The notes beneath the pieces were generated by a model, which was given only the letters and a program-made list of their open reading frames with translations, was not told the DNA's origin and did no database searches. Positions 26,653 to 35,493 of a DNA stretch of 64,000 nt are shown here, one piece after another. Numbering within the stretch: position 1 is the stretch's first letter; every line of letters starts with the position of its first letter. Both the position numbers and the translations under genes were made by a program. Location: assembly GCA_046303115.1 (NCBI GenBank), contig JBKCGZ010000166.1, positions 1 through 64,000 of the forward strand. Direction: 5' to 3'. The DNA comes from CAINEC01 sp046303115. Lineage in GTDB: Bacteria; Bacteroidota; Bacteroidia; AKYH767-A; OLB10.

Positions 26653-27731
26653 TTCTTGTTTAACACCTGAAGTAACTCTGGTTCCTTAAACTCCTTTTCA
26701 GCAGTGCCCACCCAATTCTTTACGATATTTCCATTCCACATATAAAATACGCCTGGAGTAGAACCACCATCACCTAAAACAGTCCAGAAGGTTGGAATAT
26801 CTAAAACTCGATATGGTAATTGTGCACCTGCATACTGGAAGAACTCTGGAATTTTAAATGTCTCTTCATCCATAAAGAAAATATACACCTTAGGAAATCC
26901 AGGGTTCTTTGAAAGCTTTACTAAAGTCTTAGCGGTATTCTGGCAATGATCACAACCAGCAGCAAAGAAACAAACGATTTTCTTTCCATTATCGATATTT
27001 ACTTTCTTATCTCCGAAAATGGCATAATCACTAAAACGTGATTTTACTTTCGCAGGACCTGGATCAACAGCAGCTGTATCCTTTTTTAGTGTATCAATTT
27101 TCGCTTTACTTGTATCACCTGGTAATATACCTAACACATCTTTACTAGTATTAGTAACAGAAGAAGCATCGTTTAATGTTTCTTCAACTTCAACTGCAGG
27201 CAATGGATTGTTTGTGGCTTTTGCACATGGACAAAATGGAAATAAAACATACATCAAAAGCGTGCATATCAACCAAATTATTAGCAATACACTAAAACGA
27301 TTTTTAGATTTTTTATCATCTTGAGTGTTTTTGTAAACAAACATTAATAAAATAATAGTCACTACATTTTTGATGAATGCCTCTAAAGGTGTCATTGGCA
27401 ACAACTGACCGAAGCAACCACAATTACCACTCATAGCACCATGCTTTACCATTTCGATGGTAAGATGGGCACAAAACACCACTAACAATCCGATAGTAGC
27501 AGGAATAACGATTCGCTTCAGATAATGTGGCTGAATGATCATTACACCTAAGGCAAGTTCTAAAGCAATTAACGCTCTCGAAAAATAAGGCGCCCAGCAC
27601 CATGACATTAAACCTAAATCGACCAATTGCTTTTCGAATGCCCAAATAGGAAACATTTTAGCAACAGCAGAAAACACAAACAATACAAAAATCAAAAATC
27701 GAATGACAAGGGAAATGTTTTGTTTATTCAT
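26649..27731 (-). CDS. MauE/DoxX-like membrane protein with C-terminal thioredoxin-like domain (BT_3928-type)
   Basis: 360 residues. The N-terminal half has four membrane helices of the DoxX/MauE type (about 8-130) with a periplasmic GNCGCFG cysteine motif after the third helix. A fifth helix near 147-165 ends in the CPCAK motif. A low-complexity linker (about 175-235) leads to a thioredoxin-like domain with FFAAGCDHCQNTAKTL (Cys-Asp-His-Cys). This looks like a self-contained membrane thiol relay: electrons could pass between membrane cysteines and the CxxC, as in vitamin K epoxide reductase or MauE systems. The substrate is unknown. It is sandwiched between DUF1599 (16-base gap) and the permease (4-base overlap). 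Confidence 0.88.
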   Translation of the reverse strand: MNKQNISLVIRFLIFVLFVFSAVAKMFPIWAFEKQLVDLGLMSWCWAPYFSRALIALELALGVMIIQPHYLKRIVIPATIGLLVVFCAHLTIEMVKHGAMSGNCGCFGQLLPMTPLEAFIKNVVTIILLMFVYKNTQDDKKSKNRFSVLLIIWLICTLLMYVLFPFCPCAKATNNPLPAVEVEETLNDASSVTNTSKDVLGILPGDTSKAKIDTLKKDTAAVDPGPAKVKSRFSDYAIFGDKKVNIDNGKKIVCFFAAGCDHCQNTAKTLVKLSKNPGFPKVYIFFMDEETFKIPEFFQYAGAQLPYRVLDIPTFWTVLGDGGSTPGVFYMWNGNIVKNWVGTAEKEFKEPELLQVLNKK

Positions 27732-27747
27732 AGCAATAAAATTTAGT

Positions 27748-28293
27748 TTATTTTAATTCATCAAGCTTAATTAATGCAAAAACAGCGTAATTAATTATGT
27801 CTTGATAATTGGCATCAACTCCTTCACTAATTAACGTAGTACCGTGATTATCTTCAATCTGCTTAATTCGTTTTAATTTCATCAAGATTAAATCAGTCAT
27901 AGAACTAACACGCATTTCTCTCCAAGCCTCGCCATAATCATGGTTCTTATTCAGCATTAAATTTTTCACTTCTGAAATCTTTGAATCATATAATGAAACA
28001 GCTCTTTGATATTCTAATTCTGAAGTATCATCAGTCCCCAATTCAATTTGAATGAGTGCCATTATGGAATAATTGATAATTCCGATGAACTCACTATCAA
28101 TCCCCTCAGTGACCTTTTGTTCGCCTTTGGTCTCAATACTTCTGATTCGGTTAGCTTTAATTTGAATTTGATCCGTTAATGAAGTGGCGCGTAAAATCCT
28201 CCATGCGCTTCCATAGTCCTTCATTTTGGCAATATAAATATCTTTACAGCGAGAAATAGCTTTGTCGTATTGCAGGGATGTTAATTCAGACAT
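27748..28293 (-). CDS. DUF1599 domain protein
   Basis: 181 residues made of two tandem copies of one helical repeat: YIAKMKDYGSAWRILRATS near 22-40 and LNKNHDYGEAWREMRVSS near 115-132, each followed by a TDxIxxKxxRIxxIE helix and ending in a 'DIINYxxxALIxxxL' helix. The DYGxAWRxxR block is the DUF1599 signature; the fold is predicted to resemble all-alpha nucleotide-binding proteins (MazG-like), but no activity has been established. It lies back to back with folP, as in other Bacteroidota, and is first in an operon with the MauE-like gene and the permease. Confidence 0.93.
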   Translation of the reverse strand: MSELTSLQYDKAISRCKDIYIAKMKDYGSAWRILRATSLTDQIQIKANRIRSIETKGEQKVTEGIDSEFIGIINYSIMALIQIELGTDDTSELEYQRAVSLYDSKISEVKNLMLNKNHDYGEAWREMRVSSMTDLILMKLKRIKQIEDNHGTTLISEGVDANYQDIINYAVFALIKLDELK

Positions 28294-28344
28294 AATTCTT
28301 TAATTCTATACAAATATCAATAATCAGTAGTTAAAACTTATCAC

Positions 28345-29196
28345 ATGAAGGGGAATCTTGCTAACAGCATTAACTGTGGAAACAAACTTATCAGTTTAGA
28401 GCATCCTATGGCGATGGGCATTCTGAATACTACTCCCGACTCCTTCTATGATGGTGGCAAATTTAATGAAGAATTAGCCTTTATCAAACGGTTTGAGCAA
28501 ATGTTAGATGAAGGAGCGATGATTATTGATATTGGCGGAGCATCATCACGACCAGGAGCAAATGCACTTAGCACAGACGAGGAATTATTAAGGACGATCC
28601 CGTTTATTAAAAGTGCAATAAGGCATTTTCCAGATGCAATTATTTCAATCGACACCTATAATTCGATTGTTGCCAAGGAAGCAGTTTATGCAGGAGCGCA
28701 AATTATAAACGATATTTCAGGAGGCTCATTAGATGAGAACATGTTTTCTATTGTTGAGGAATTAAAAGTGCCCTACATCCTGATGCATATGAAAGGAAGT
28801 CCTGAAAACATGAAAGACCTAGCAACCTATGATAATTTAGTTGCAGAAGTTTATCAATATTTCCAATCAAAAATTGTTGAATTGAAAAACCGTGGTATTA
28901 ATGACATCATCATCGATCCGGGATTTGGCTTTGCAAAGAATATTGATCAGAATTTTGTACTTTTAAAAAACCTAAACATTTTTAAAAACCTTAACGTACC
29001 TATCCTAGCTGGCCTATCTAGAAAATCGATGATTTATAAATCGCTTGGAATAACGTCAGACGAATCATTAAACGGAACTACCGCCTTAAACATGATCAGC
29101 TTAATGAATGGTGCAAGTATCTTGAGAGTTCATGATGTAAAAGAAGCAGTTCAAACAATTCAATTGTATAAGCGATATAATGGCATTACTAACTAA
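28345..29196 (+). CDS. folP: Dihydropteroate synthase
   Basis: 283 residues. The conserved MGILNTTPDSFYDGG N-terminus, DIGGASSRPGA, SIDTYNSIVAKEAV, INDISGG, LMHMKGSPENM, DPGFGFAKN and GLSRKSM are all present and in order, giving a complete TIM-barrel DHPS. It condenses p-aminobenzoate with dihydropterin pyrophosphate in folate synthesis. It is divergent from DUF1599, and its last 17 bases overlap the start of the following gene. Confidence 0.96.
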   Translation: MKGNLANSINCGNKLISLEHPMAMGILNTTPDSFYDGGKFNEELAFIKRFEQMLDEGAMIIDIGGASSRPGANALSTDEELLRTIPFIKSAIRHFPDAIISIDTYNSIVAKEAVYAGAQIINDISGGSLDENMFSIVEELKVPYILMHMKGSPENMKDLATYDNLVAEVYQYFQSKIVELKNRGINDIIIDPGFGFAKNIDQNFVLLKNLNIFKNLNVPILAGLSRKSMIYKSLGITSDESLNGTTALNMISLMNGASILRVHDVKEAVQTIQLYKRYNGITN

Positions 29197-29890
29197 ATCA
29201 ACTTTTCTTAAAGGGCATCAATGCCATAAATACATTTACCTCGACAAGTACTATAAAAAAGAGAAAGATCCACTCACAGAAGAGCAAAGAAAAAAGTATG
29301 AAGGTGGACATATCGTTGGAGCTATGGCACAACATCTTTTCAGAGGCGGACTAGATATCAGTCTAATTTCGAAAAGTCGTGATGTACTTGTTGTGGAGAC
29401 AAAAAAACTAATTGAACAAGGACATACTATTCTTTACGAAGCAACATTTGAGTTTAACAATGTCCTCGTAATGGCTGATATTATTATAAAAGATGGTGAT
29501 GAGTGGAAAATTTATGAGATCAAATCGAGTCAGAAAATTTCAGAAACAAACCGTATCGATGCAGCTTTGCAATATTATGTGATTAACGGTAGTGGACTAC
29601 CGATAAAGGAATTTCATTTGTCCTGTTTAAACTATCCGAGGCTAGAAGTAATTGAAATGAAAATGGAGGACATTCCAGCAGACTTATTTCAATTAGAAGA
29701 GGTGACCAGTTTTTGTAAAGAGCAACTCACAGATACGGAAGAAAAAGTAAAAGATTTAAAAACAACACTGGCTTTGCCTAGCATTCCAAATATACCGACA
29801 GGAGAACATTGCAATTCGCCATACACCTGTGAGTTCATCGGATTTTGTAATCGACCGCAAGAAGAAATTAACGAAGGATTATTTTCATGA
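29180..29890 (+). CDS. Small Cas4/RecB-like Fe-S nuclease (DUF2779 N-terminal-like)
   Basis: 236 residues. The N-terminus LLTKSTFLKGHQCHKYIYL resembles the start of DUF2779 proteins and includes Cys15. A PD-(D/E)XK core follows: YEATF (Glu87), MADIII (Asp100), YEIKSS (Glu113, Lys115) and QYYVINGSG (Gln131). Three cysteines at the C-terminus, Cys211-x5-Cys217-x5-Cys223, with Cys15 would bind a 4Fe-4S cluster, as in Cas4 and AddB. DUF2779 proteins are usually much longer; this is a stand-alone nuclease module. No cas genes, addAB or toxin genes are nearby; it sits between folP (17-base overlap) and an LtaS-like gene (4-base overlap). The fold is likely; the substrate is unknown. Confidence 0.8.
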   Translation: MALLTKSTFLKGHQCHKYIYLDKYYKKEKDPLTEEQRKKYEGGHIVGAMAQHLFRGGLDISLISKSRDVLVVETKKLIEQGHTILYEATFEFNNVLVMADIIIKDGDEWKIYEIKSSQKISETNRIDAALQYYVINGSGLPIKEFHLSCLNYPRLEVIEMKMEDIPADLFQLEEVTSFCKEQLTDTEEKVKDLKTTLALPSIPNIPTGEHCNSPYTCEFIGFCNRPQEEINEGLFS

Positions 29891-31737
29891 ATAACAAATC
29901 GATAAAAAACATATTTAACTCCTACCCTTTTCGGTTAATTCTATTTCTGGAATTGACGTTCATATTATTTAGAGTATTATTTGTTGCGCTTGTATTTTTA
30001 AAAGACAAATCCATAGAAGCCATTGATATTCCATACTTATTCATCTATGCATTACGTCTTGATTTAGCAGCCATCAGCTATATTGCAGCCTTACCCATTT
30101 TAATCTGGATAATTTACCAATACAGTAACTGGTCATTATTATTAAAAATCAAGAATGCATTTCTTATAATCATTTTACCCCTCGTCGCAATTATTTTATT
30201 AGCCAATCTGGTTATTTATTTTGCCTGGGGAACTCTTATTAATGCAAGAGCTGTATCATTCTTAAGTAGCCCGAAAGAAGTAATCGCATCTCTAAGCAGC
30301 ATTCAACTTATTTTATTTATTGTTTTTGTTATTGGATTAGGCATCAGTATTAATTCAATTTATCGTAAAACAACCCAACCAAAATTTTCAAAACCATTAC
30401 AACTGAACAAGCACTTAGTACTTTTATGGCTACCTTTTTTACCAATCAGTATTCGAGGTGGAATTCAACAAATACCCATAAATGAAAGCGTTTGTATGTT
30501 TTCTAAAAATGAGAATGCAAACCTGGCAACAGTAAATCCTTTTTGGTATTTAATCAATAGTGTTTATAAAGCTCAAAATATCGATAGTAAAGCTTATCGA
30601 TTTATGGAAGATGCTGAAGCCAATAAAAACAGAGCTGTATTGTATAATACATCAACCGATAGTACTTACACAATTACAACGGTTTCAAATCCCAATATTG
30701 TAACAATAATTTTAGAAAGCTGGACAGCGGATATCATAGAATCATTGGATGGCGAAAAAGGAGTTACACCATTTTTCAATTCGCTAGAAAAGAAAGGTTT
30801 GATGTTTGAAAATATTTACGCTTCAGGTAAACGTACCGACTTAATGTTCCCATCTTTATTTTCAGGATTCCCTGCAATGCCAAACATCAGTGTGATTAAA
30901 TATTCCGATAAGTCAATACATCTTCCCTTTATCACACATGCGATAAAAAACAAAGGATACCAGACATCTTTTAATTACGGCGGTGAAGTCGAATTTGCCA
31001 ATATGAAATCCTATTTAACACAAGCAAAATTTGATATTATACTTGGCAAGGAATCTTATCCTGTAGAACAATGGACCAGCAAATGGGGTGTTTACGATGA
31101 AGTCTTGTTCGATAAATCAATTGCTACAATTAACACTTTACAGCCTCCATTCTACTCTGCTATTTTAACACAAAGTACACATGAGCCATTTGCAATTCCG
31201 ATAGCGAATAAATTCAAAGGCAATAGTGAATCAATCAAATTTAAAAATGCCGCTTACTATACAGATTATTGTTTGAAGAAATTCTTTGAAAAAGCAAAGA
31301 AGGAAAAATGGTATAATAACACCCTCTTTATTTTAGTTGCTGATCACGGCCATATACTACCGCGCAATAATGATTACAGCTCACCCGCTGCCTTTAAAAT
31401 TCCGTTGTTGATTTTCGGTCCTGCATTAAAAGATGATTTTAAAAATAAAAGGATAAGCAACATCGGAAATCAACAGGATTATGCAGCAACAATTAAAAGC
31501 ATCTTAAACCTTGAAATGGAGTTGCCTTTTAGTAACAATCTGCTTAATTATAACAGAAATGATTTTTGCTATATGAATTATGACGATGGATTGGTTTGGA
31601 AAAACAAAAAATCTACATTTAAAATAAACTACAGCAATAAGTCCGTAATACCTGTAATTAATCAACCCGACAGCACCAGTATTACAAATGGAAAATCATT
31701 TATTCAATCGGCATATAATTATTTCATTAATCTTTGA
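29887..31737 (+). CDS. LtaS-like sulfatase/phosphoglycerol transferase, membrane-anchored
   Basis: 616 residues. About five N-terminal membrane helices lie in residues 12-165. The periplasmic sulfatase-fold domain spans about 255-540: NIVTIILESW with the first metal-binding Glu, the catalytic threonine in GKRTD (Thr317), TQSTHEPF and the metal-binding VADHGH. Family members transfer phosphoglycerol or phosphoethanolamine to envelope glycans or lipids; Gram-negative Bacteroidota lack lipoteichoic acid, so LPS or a surface glycan is the more likely target. Start/stop overlap (ATGA) with the nuclease gene. It ends 22 bases before kdsC, which has its own promoter. Confidence 0.9.
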   Translation: MNNKSIKNIFNSYPFRLILFLELTFILFRVLFVALVFLKDKSIEAIDIPYLFIYALRLDLAAISYIAALPILIWIIYQYSNWSLLLKIKNAFLIIILPLVAIILLANLVIYFAWGTLINARAVSFLSSPKEVIASLSSIQLILFIVFVIGLGISINSIYRKTTQPKFSKPLQLNKHLVLLWLPFLPISIRGGIQQIPINESVCMFSKNENANLATVNPFWYLINSVYKAQNIDSKAYRFMEDAEANKNRAVLYNTSTDSTYTITTVSNPNIVTIILESWTADIIESLDGEKGVTPFFNSLEKKGLMFENIYASGKRTDLMFPSLFSGFPAMPNISVIKYSDKSIHLPFITHAIKNKGYQTSFNYGGEVEFANMKSYLTQAKFDIILGKESYPVEQWTSKWGVYDEVLFDKSIATINTLQPPFYSAILTQSTHEPFAIPIANKFKGNSESIKFKNAAYYTDYCLKKFFEKAKKEKWYNNTLFILVADHGHILPRNNDYSSPAAFKIPLLIFGPALKDDFKNKRISNIGNQQDYAATIKSILNLEMELPFSNNLLNYNRNDFCYMNYDDGLVWKNKKSTFKINYSNKSVIPVINQPDSTSITNGKSFIQSAYNYFINL

Positions 31738-31747
31738 TCAAAATAAA

Positions 31748-31755
31748 TATCTTTG
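31748..31755 (+). promoter_or_regulatory. -7 box of kdsC, four bases from ATG
   Basis: TATCTTTG, then AAGT, then the ATG at 31760. It matches TAnnTTTG perfectly and lies just after the LtaS-like stop codon, making kdsC the start of a separate leaderless transcript. Confidence 0.6.
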
Positions 31756-31759
31756 AAGT

Positions 31760-32257
31760 ATGAATTTTAAAGAGCGACTACAGAAAGTAAAGTGTTTTGT
31801 TTTTGATATTGACGGTGTTTTAACGGACGGTCAATTACACATTTTGCAAGATGGCACTATGCTTCGCAATATGAATATTAAAGATGGCTATGCACTGCGA
31901 CAAGCATTTTTAAAGAACTATCCCATCTTTGTTATTAGTGGCAGTAATGCAGAAGGTGTTAAACAACGATTGAAGAATCTAGGAATTGAAGAAGTCTATT
32001 TAAACTGCAAAGACAAATTAGATCAGCTTTCGGTATTATTAGTGAAGCATCATCTAACCTACGATGATGTTTTGTACATGGGAGATGACATACCAGATTT
32101 AGAAGTTATGAAAAAATGTGGTGTAGCTACTTGTCCTAATGATGCAGTTCATCAAATAAAAGCTATTTCGATTTATATTTCCGATTATTGTGGTGGCAAA
32201 GGAGCTGTGCGTGATGTTATTGAACAAACACTAAAATTACATGGCCACTTCGAATAA
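31760..32257 (+). CDS. kdsC: KdsC-type HAD phosphatase (3-deoxy-manno-octulosonate-8-phosphatase family)
   Basis: 165 residues without a cap domain, as in KdsC. HAD motif I VFDIDGVLTDG near residue 13-23, motif II VISGS, the KDKLDQL lysine region, and motifs III/IV YMGDDIPDLEVM are intact, followed by CPNDAVHQIKAISIYIS and the GGKGAVRDVIE tail that is typical for the tetrameric enzyme. It dephosphorylates KDO-8-phosphate for LPS core synthesis. It heads an operon with the UbiA-like gene (17-base overlap), maf and eamA. Confidence 0.93.
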   Translation: MNFKERLQKVKCFVFDIDGVLTDGQLHILQDGTMLRNMNIKDGYALRQAFLKNYPIFVISGSNAEGVKQRLKNLGIEEVYLNCKDKLDQLSVLLVKHHLTYDDVLYMGDDIPDLEVMKKCGVATCPNDAVHQIKAISIYISDYCGGKGAVRDVIEQTLKLHGHFE

Positions 32258-33209
32258 CTTCTCTATGTCCGACTTTTTGAAATTAGTGCGTTGGCCTAAT
32301 TTAGTAATGTTATTTATTGTTCAATATGCATTACGTTATTTCTATATACTTCCGCGACTAGAGGCTGCAGAAATGATTATTGCAGTTAATCATTTACAAT
32401 TCTTCCTTATTGCCTTATCAACTGTTTTAATTGCAGCGGGAGGTTATATCATTAATGACATTGAAGATGTAGCAAGCGACAGTATCAATAAAAAAGAAAA
32501 ACGAATAGTAGGTGTTAAAATCCACGAAAAAACCGCTAATAACTTATATACGTTTATTACTTTTTTGGGAGTCATTATTGGGTTTATTCTAACTATGCTT
32601 TATGATATTAAACTCATTGGATTTATCAATGTGTTTACGGCTGGACTACTTTATTTTTACTCAAACACCTATAAATGCGTAGCACTTATTGGCAATATTG
32701 TCATCAGTATTTTAACAGGAATGACCATGATTGTATTGCTAATAGTGGAACCATCCGCTTTAGCAAATAATGAGATCAAGGTATTCATTACCGGATACGC
32801 TGTATTCGCAGCTTCCTTTACTTTAATCAGAGAAATAATTAAAGACATAGAAGACATGAAAGGCGACTCTGTGGTGGGATGCAAAACGTTACCAATTATG
32901 ATTGGCAGCGCACCTACTAAATGGTTGGTGGTTGTATTATCTGGATTTTTATGTTGCTTATTATTATTTGCTCAATACTCCTGGTATGAAACGGTTAATT
33001 ATCTATCGCAGGGTATTTTAAAAACCGGATTCTACATCGTATTTAGTTATTTACTCTTATTCATTACCCTACCCGTTGGATATTTAACTTACCTATTAGT
33101 TAAAGCTGACGAAAAAGAATCGTTCACTAATTGCTCCAAAATAGCCAAACTAATTATGGCTGCAGGTATATTTTCCATTCTTGTATTTTATTGTTCTCAA
33201 TTTATCTAA
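32241..33209 (+). CDS. UbiA-family prenyltransferase (geranylgeranylglycerol-phosphate geranylgeranyltransferase-like)
   Basis: 322 residues with about nine membrane helices. The first Asp-rich motif is NDIEDVASDSINKKEKRIVG near residues 72-91 and the second is IREIIKDIEDMKGDSVVGCKTLP near 195-217; both metal-binding motifs are intact. Bacteroidota homologues next to kdsC and maf are commonly called geranylgeranylglycerol-phosphate geranylgeranyltransferases, after the archaeal ether-lipid enzyme, but the bacterial substrate is not established. It could equally transfer a prenyl chain to a quinone precursor. The start at 32241 overlaps kdsC by 17 bases. Confidence 0.88.
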   Translation: MATSNNFSMSDFLKLVRWPNLVMLFIVQYALRYFYILPRLEAAEMIIAVNHLQFFLIALSTVLIAAGGYIINDIEDVASDSINKKEKRIVGVKIHEKTANNLYTFITFLGVIIGFILTMLYDIKLIGFINVFTAGLLYFYSNTYKCVALIGNIVISILTGMTMIVLLIVEPSALANNEIKVFITGYAVFAASFTLIREIIKDIEDMKGDSVVGCKTLPIMIGSAPTKWLVVVLSGFLCCLLLFAQYSWYETVNYLSQGILKTGFYIVFSYLLLFITLPVGYLTYLLVKADEKESFTNCSKIAKLIMAAGIFSILVFYCSQFI

Positions 33210-33212
33210 AAA

Positions 33213-33800
33213 ATGAATCCATTATCAGAAAAATTTAAAGGGTTAAAAGTAATCTTAGGTTCGAATTCCCCAAGAAGAAAACAATTGTTCTCAGAGCTAG
33301 GTATCGATTTCGAAGTGATTGTAAAAGACGTCGACGAAAACGTTGGCATGGCAATGCGTCCTGAGGACTTAGTTATGTTCCTAGCTCGTAAAAAGGGAAT
33401 GGCCTTTAAAAATGAGACGAAGGATGGAGCTATCGTTATTACAGCTGATACCATTGTTGCACTAGGCGATCAGGTTATCGGTAAGCCGTCTTCGTTAGAA
33501 GATGCATCTGAAATGTTAAAAATGTTATCAGGTAAAAAACATCAGGTAATAACAGGTGTTGCAATTATGTCAGATAAAAAAGCGGAATCGTTTTTTGTTA
33601 GAACTGAAGTTTGTTTCAAAACTCTGCGACCAGAAGAAATCGAGTATTACATCCATCAATTTAAACCGATGGATAAAGCAGGTGCATATGGTATTCAAGA
33701 ATGGATTGGTATGGTTGGTATCGAATATATTCAAGGATCTTATTACAATGTAATGGGACTTCCGGTAAAAGAGCTTTACGAGCAATTACTGAAGTTTTAG
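33213..33800 (+). CDS. maf: Maf family nucleotide pyrophosphatase
   Basis: 195 residues. Characteristic motifs: VILGSNSPRRKQLFSELGIDFEV at the N-terminus, the active-site ITADTIVALGDQVIGKP near 78-94, the GKKHQVITGVAI block, and QEWIGMVGIEYIQGSYYNVMGLPV near the end. Maf proteins hydrolyse non-canonical or modified nucleoside triphosphates (dTTP/UTP or m7GTP subfamilies) to monophosphates. Third gene of the kdsC operon, 3 bases after the UbiA-like gene. Confidence 0.95.
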   Translation: MNPLSEKFKGLKVILGSNSPRRKQLFSELGIDFEVIVKDVDENVGMAMRPEDLVMFLARKKGMAFKNETKDGAIVITADTIVALGDQVIGKPSSLEDASEMLKMLSGKKHQVITGVAIMSDKKAESFFVRTEVCFKTLRPEEIEYYIHQFKPMDKAGAYGIQEWIGMVGIEYIQGSYYNVMGLPVKELYEQLLKF

Positions 33801-33803
33801 TAA

Positions 33804-34709
33804 ATGAGAAAAGCCTATCTGCAACTTCACCTCGCCATTTTACTTTGGGGTTTTACTGCGATACTTGGTAAATTAATTTTGCTGGATGAAGGCCTACTTG
33901 TTTGGTACAGAATGGGCATTAGTAGTATTTCTACACTCCTATTTGTATTGATATCTAAATCTTCCTTAAAAATCAGCAAACAAGAATTTATTCGTCTCGT
34001 AGGAATTAGTTTTTTAATCACCTTACATTGGATCACATTTTACGGAGCCATTAAAGCTTCGAATGTTTCTATTGCGATAAGCTGCTTTTCATCGATAGCA
34101 TTATTCACTGCCTTAATAAATCCTATCATCAATAAAGTAAAGATTAATAAAACCGAAATTGTATTAGGACTTGGAGTCATTGCAGGAATAGGTATAATAT
34201 TTAGCATACATCAATTATATTGGAAAGGGATTTTACTTTCGATAATAAGTGCATTCTTGGGAGCATTATTTACGGTATTAAATAAAAACATTTCAGAAAA
34301 AATAGATCCAGCCACAATTACCTTTTACGAATTGTTCTTCGGATTTATGCTATTGACTTTTGCATTACCATTATGGTTTGGAATTAACCATACTGGGCTT
34401 ATTTTACCAACTAGTATCGATTGGATTTATTTAATCATCCTGGCTGTACTTTGCACGACAGTTCCATTTACTTTATCAATGCATGCAATTAAAAAGCTCG
34501 ATGCATTTACCATGAACTTATCGCTTAATCTCGAGCCCGTTTATAGCATCATTTTAGCGATAATTCTCTTTAACGAGAATGAAGCAGTTGGCGTTAGCTT
34601 TTACATCGGGACAGGAATTATTTTATTAACTGTGATGTGGCACGCCTACTCGAAGACATCCGCCGCCATCGATAAAAAACTAGAGGAAGAAAAATACAAA
34701 TACGACTAA
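33804..34709 (+). CDS. EamA/DMT-family membrane transporter
   Basis: 301 residues with ten predicted membrane helices in two EamA halves: LHLAILLWGFTAILGKLILL opens the first, and ISAFLGALFTVLNKNISEKI opens the second. The typical ending SLNLEPVYSIILAIILFNE is present. It is a drug/metabolite-superfamily exporter with an unpredictable substrate. The C-terminal tail is short and charged (KKLEEEKYKYD). It is the last gene of the kdsC-ubiA-maf-eamA operon and is followed directly by a terminator hairpin. Confidence 0.92.
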   Translation: MRKAYLQLHLAILLWGFTAILGKLILLDEGLLVWYRMGISSISTLLFVLISKSSLKISKQEFIRLVGISFLITLHWITFYGAIKASNVSIAISCFSSIALFTALINPIINKVKINKTEIVLGLGVIAGIGIIFSIHQLYWKGILLSIISAFLGALFTVLNKNISEKIDPATITFYELFFGFMLLTFALPLWFGINHTGLILPTSIDWIYLIILAVLCTTVPFTLSMHAIKKLDAFTMNLSLNLEPVYSIILAIILFNENEAVGVSFYIGTGIILLTVMWHAYSKTSAAIDKKLEEEKYKYD

Positions 34710-34714
34710 TAACA

Positions 34715-34745
34715 AAGGGTGTCTTTCGACACCCTTAACATTTTT
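34715..34745. terminator. Bidirectional terminator between eamA and the lipoprotein gene
   Basis: A 9-bp perfect stem (AAGGGTGTC / GACACCCTT) with a TTTC loop lies between two convergent genes. The plus side is followed by AACATTTTT, and the minus side by a weaker TTTGTTATT. Confidence 0.8.
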
Positions 34746-35277
34746 AATTAACTCTTTTCCCTTTTGCTACTTTCTCTGTCTGCTTTATATCTTTTAGTGA
34801 TTTCTTTTTGAAAAGTAATACTGCACCACCGCCAGAGTATAAATAATATTCCTGATTATTATAACTAATCTTGTATCTGCCACCATCCTGAATTGCCGCT
34901 AATCGATAGTAACCATTTTTGTCTCCTTTACTCATGAAAACAATTCCTTTGTTCATTCCATCTTCAAAAGCCACTTTTACTGTTGACATATCTACTGTTT
35001 CATCAACTGTTCCAGGAGTTTTTGCTTTTATAACTACCAGTTCATCATTCTTACTTGTTTTGATAATCAACTTTCCATCTTCAACAGCTTTATCAACTTC
35101 TGTTGGAGCACCATTTTTTAAAGTCACTTCATCAGAGATATAAAACTGAAGCTTTGATAATTCTTGATTTGTTAATTTGTATTTTTCTCTGACTGCTTGA
35201 GTAAAAGGAATTTTAGGAGAACATGATGCAAGAAATGCAATTGCTAATACTCCTGATAGAAATTTAATGTTTTTCAT
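34744..35277 (-). CDS. Bacteroidota lipoprotein of unknown function
   Basis: 177 residues from the ATG at 35277; the lipobox LASC near residue 18 (SGVLAIAFLASCSPKIPF) predicts lipidation. A longer reading starting at 35352 is excluded because it would begin inside the tRNA. The mature protein has TQAVREKYKLTNQELSKLQFYIS near the start, then a beta-rich part (VTLKNGAPTEVDKAVEDGKL, GIVFMSKGDKNGYYRLAAI, YYLYSGGGAVLLFKKK). I recall similar small lipoproteins in Bacteroidota with a QELxKxQFYxSD motif, but no known function. It sits 75 bases downstream of tRNA-Leu on the same strand with no terminator between. Confidence 0.78.
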   Translation of the reverse strand: MKNIKFLSGVLAIAFLASCSPKIPFTQAVREKYKLTNQELSKLQFYISDEVTLKNGAPTEVDKAVEDGKLIIKTSKNDELVVIKAKTPGTVDETVDMSTVKVAFEDGMNKGIVFMSKGDKNGYYRLAAIQDGGRYKISYNNQEYYLYSGGGAVLLFKKKSLKDIKQTEKVAKGKRVN

Positions 35278-35351
35278 AATGCTATTTTTAAGTCGCGCGC
35301 CGTTGGCAAATATTATTCCAAAGAATACTTCAGAAAAACCTGTTAAGTGCA

Positions 35352-35436
35352 TGGTGACCAGAACGAGACTCGAACTCGTACGCCTTGCAGCGCCACCCCC
35401 TCAAAGTGGTGCGTCTACCAATTCCGCCACCTGGCC
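35352..35436 (-). tRNA. tRNA-Leu (anticodon GAG)
   Basis: On the minus strand the sequence folds as an 85-base class II tRNA. The acceptor stem is GGCCAGG with TCTGGTC (two G-U pairs), followed by discriminator A and an encoded CCA. The D-arm has GGCGGAATTGGTAGACGC. The anticodon stem CCACT/GGTGG bears the loop TTGAGGG, so the anticodon is GAG. A variable arm (CGCTGCAAGGCG) and the T-loop GTTCGAGTC follow. It decodes CUC/CUU leucine codons. Confidence 0.95.
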
Positions 35437-35493
35437 ATAAACTTTATTAGGGACTGCAAATATATTGAGTTTGCAGGTTCCATAAAAGTCATT

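Noticed and set aside
35278..35352. Longer reading of the lipoprotein gene beginning at 35352
   Set aside because: It would start inside the 3' end of tRNA-Leu and push the lipobox to an internal position.
35454..35475. CTGCAAA/TTTGCAG inverted repeat between tRNA-Leu and the T9SS gene
   Set aside because: Weak 7-bp stem without a T-tract on either side; not called as a terminator.
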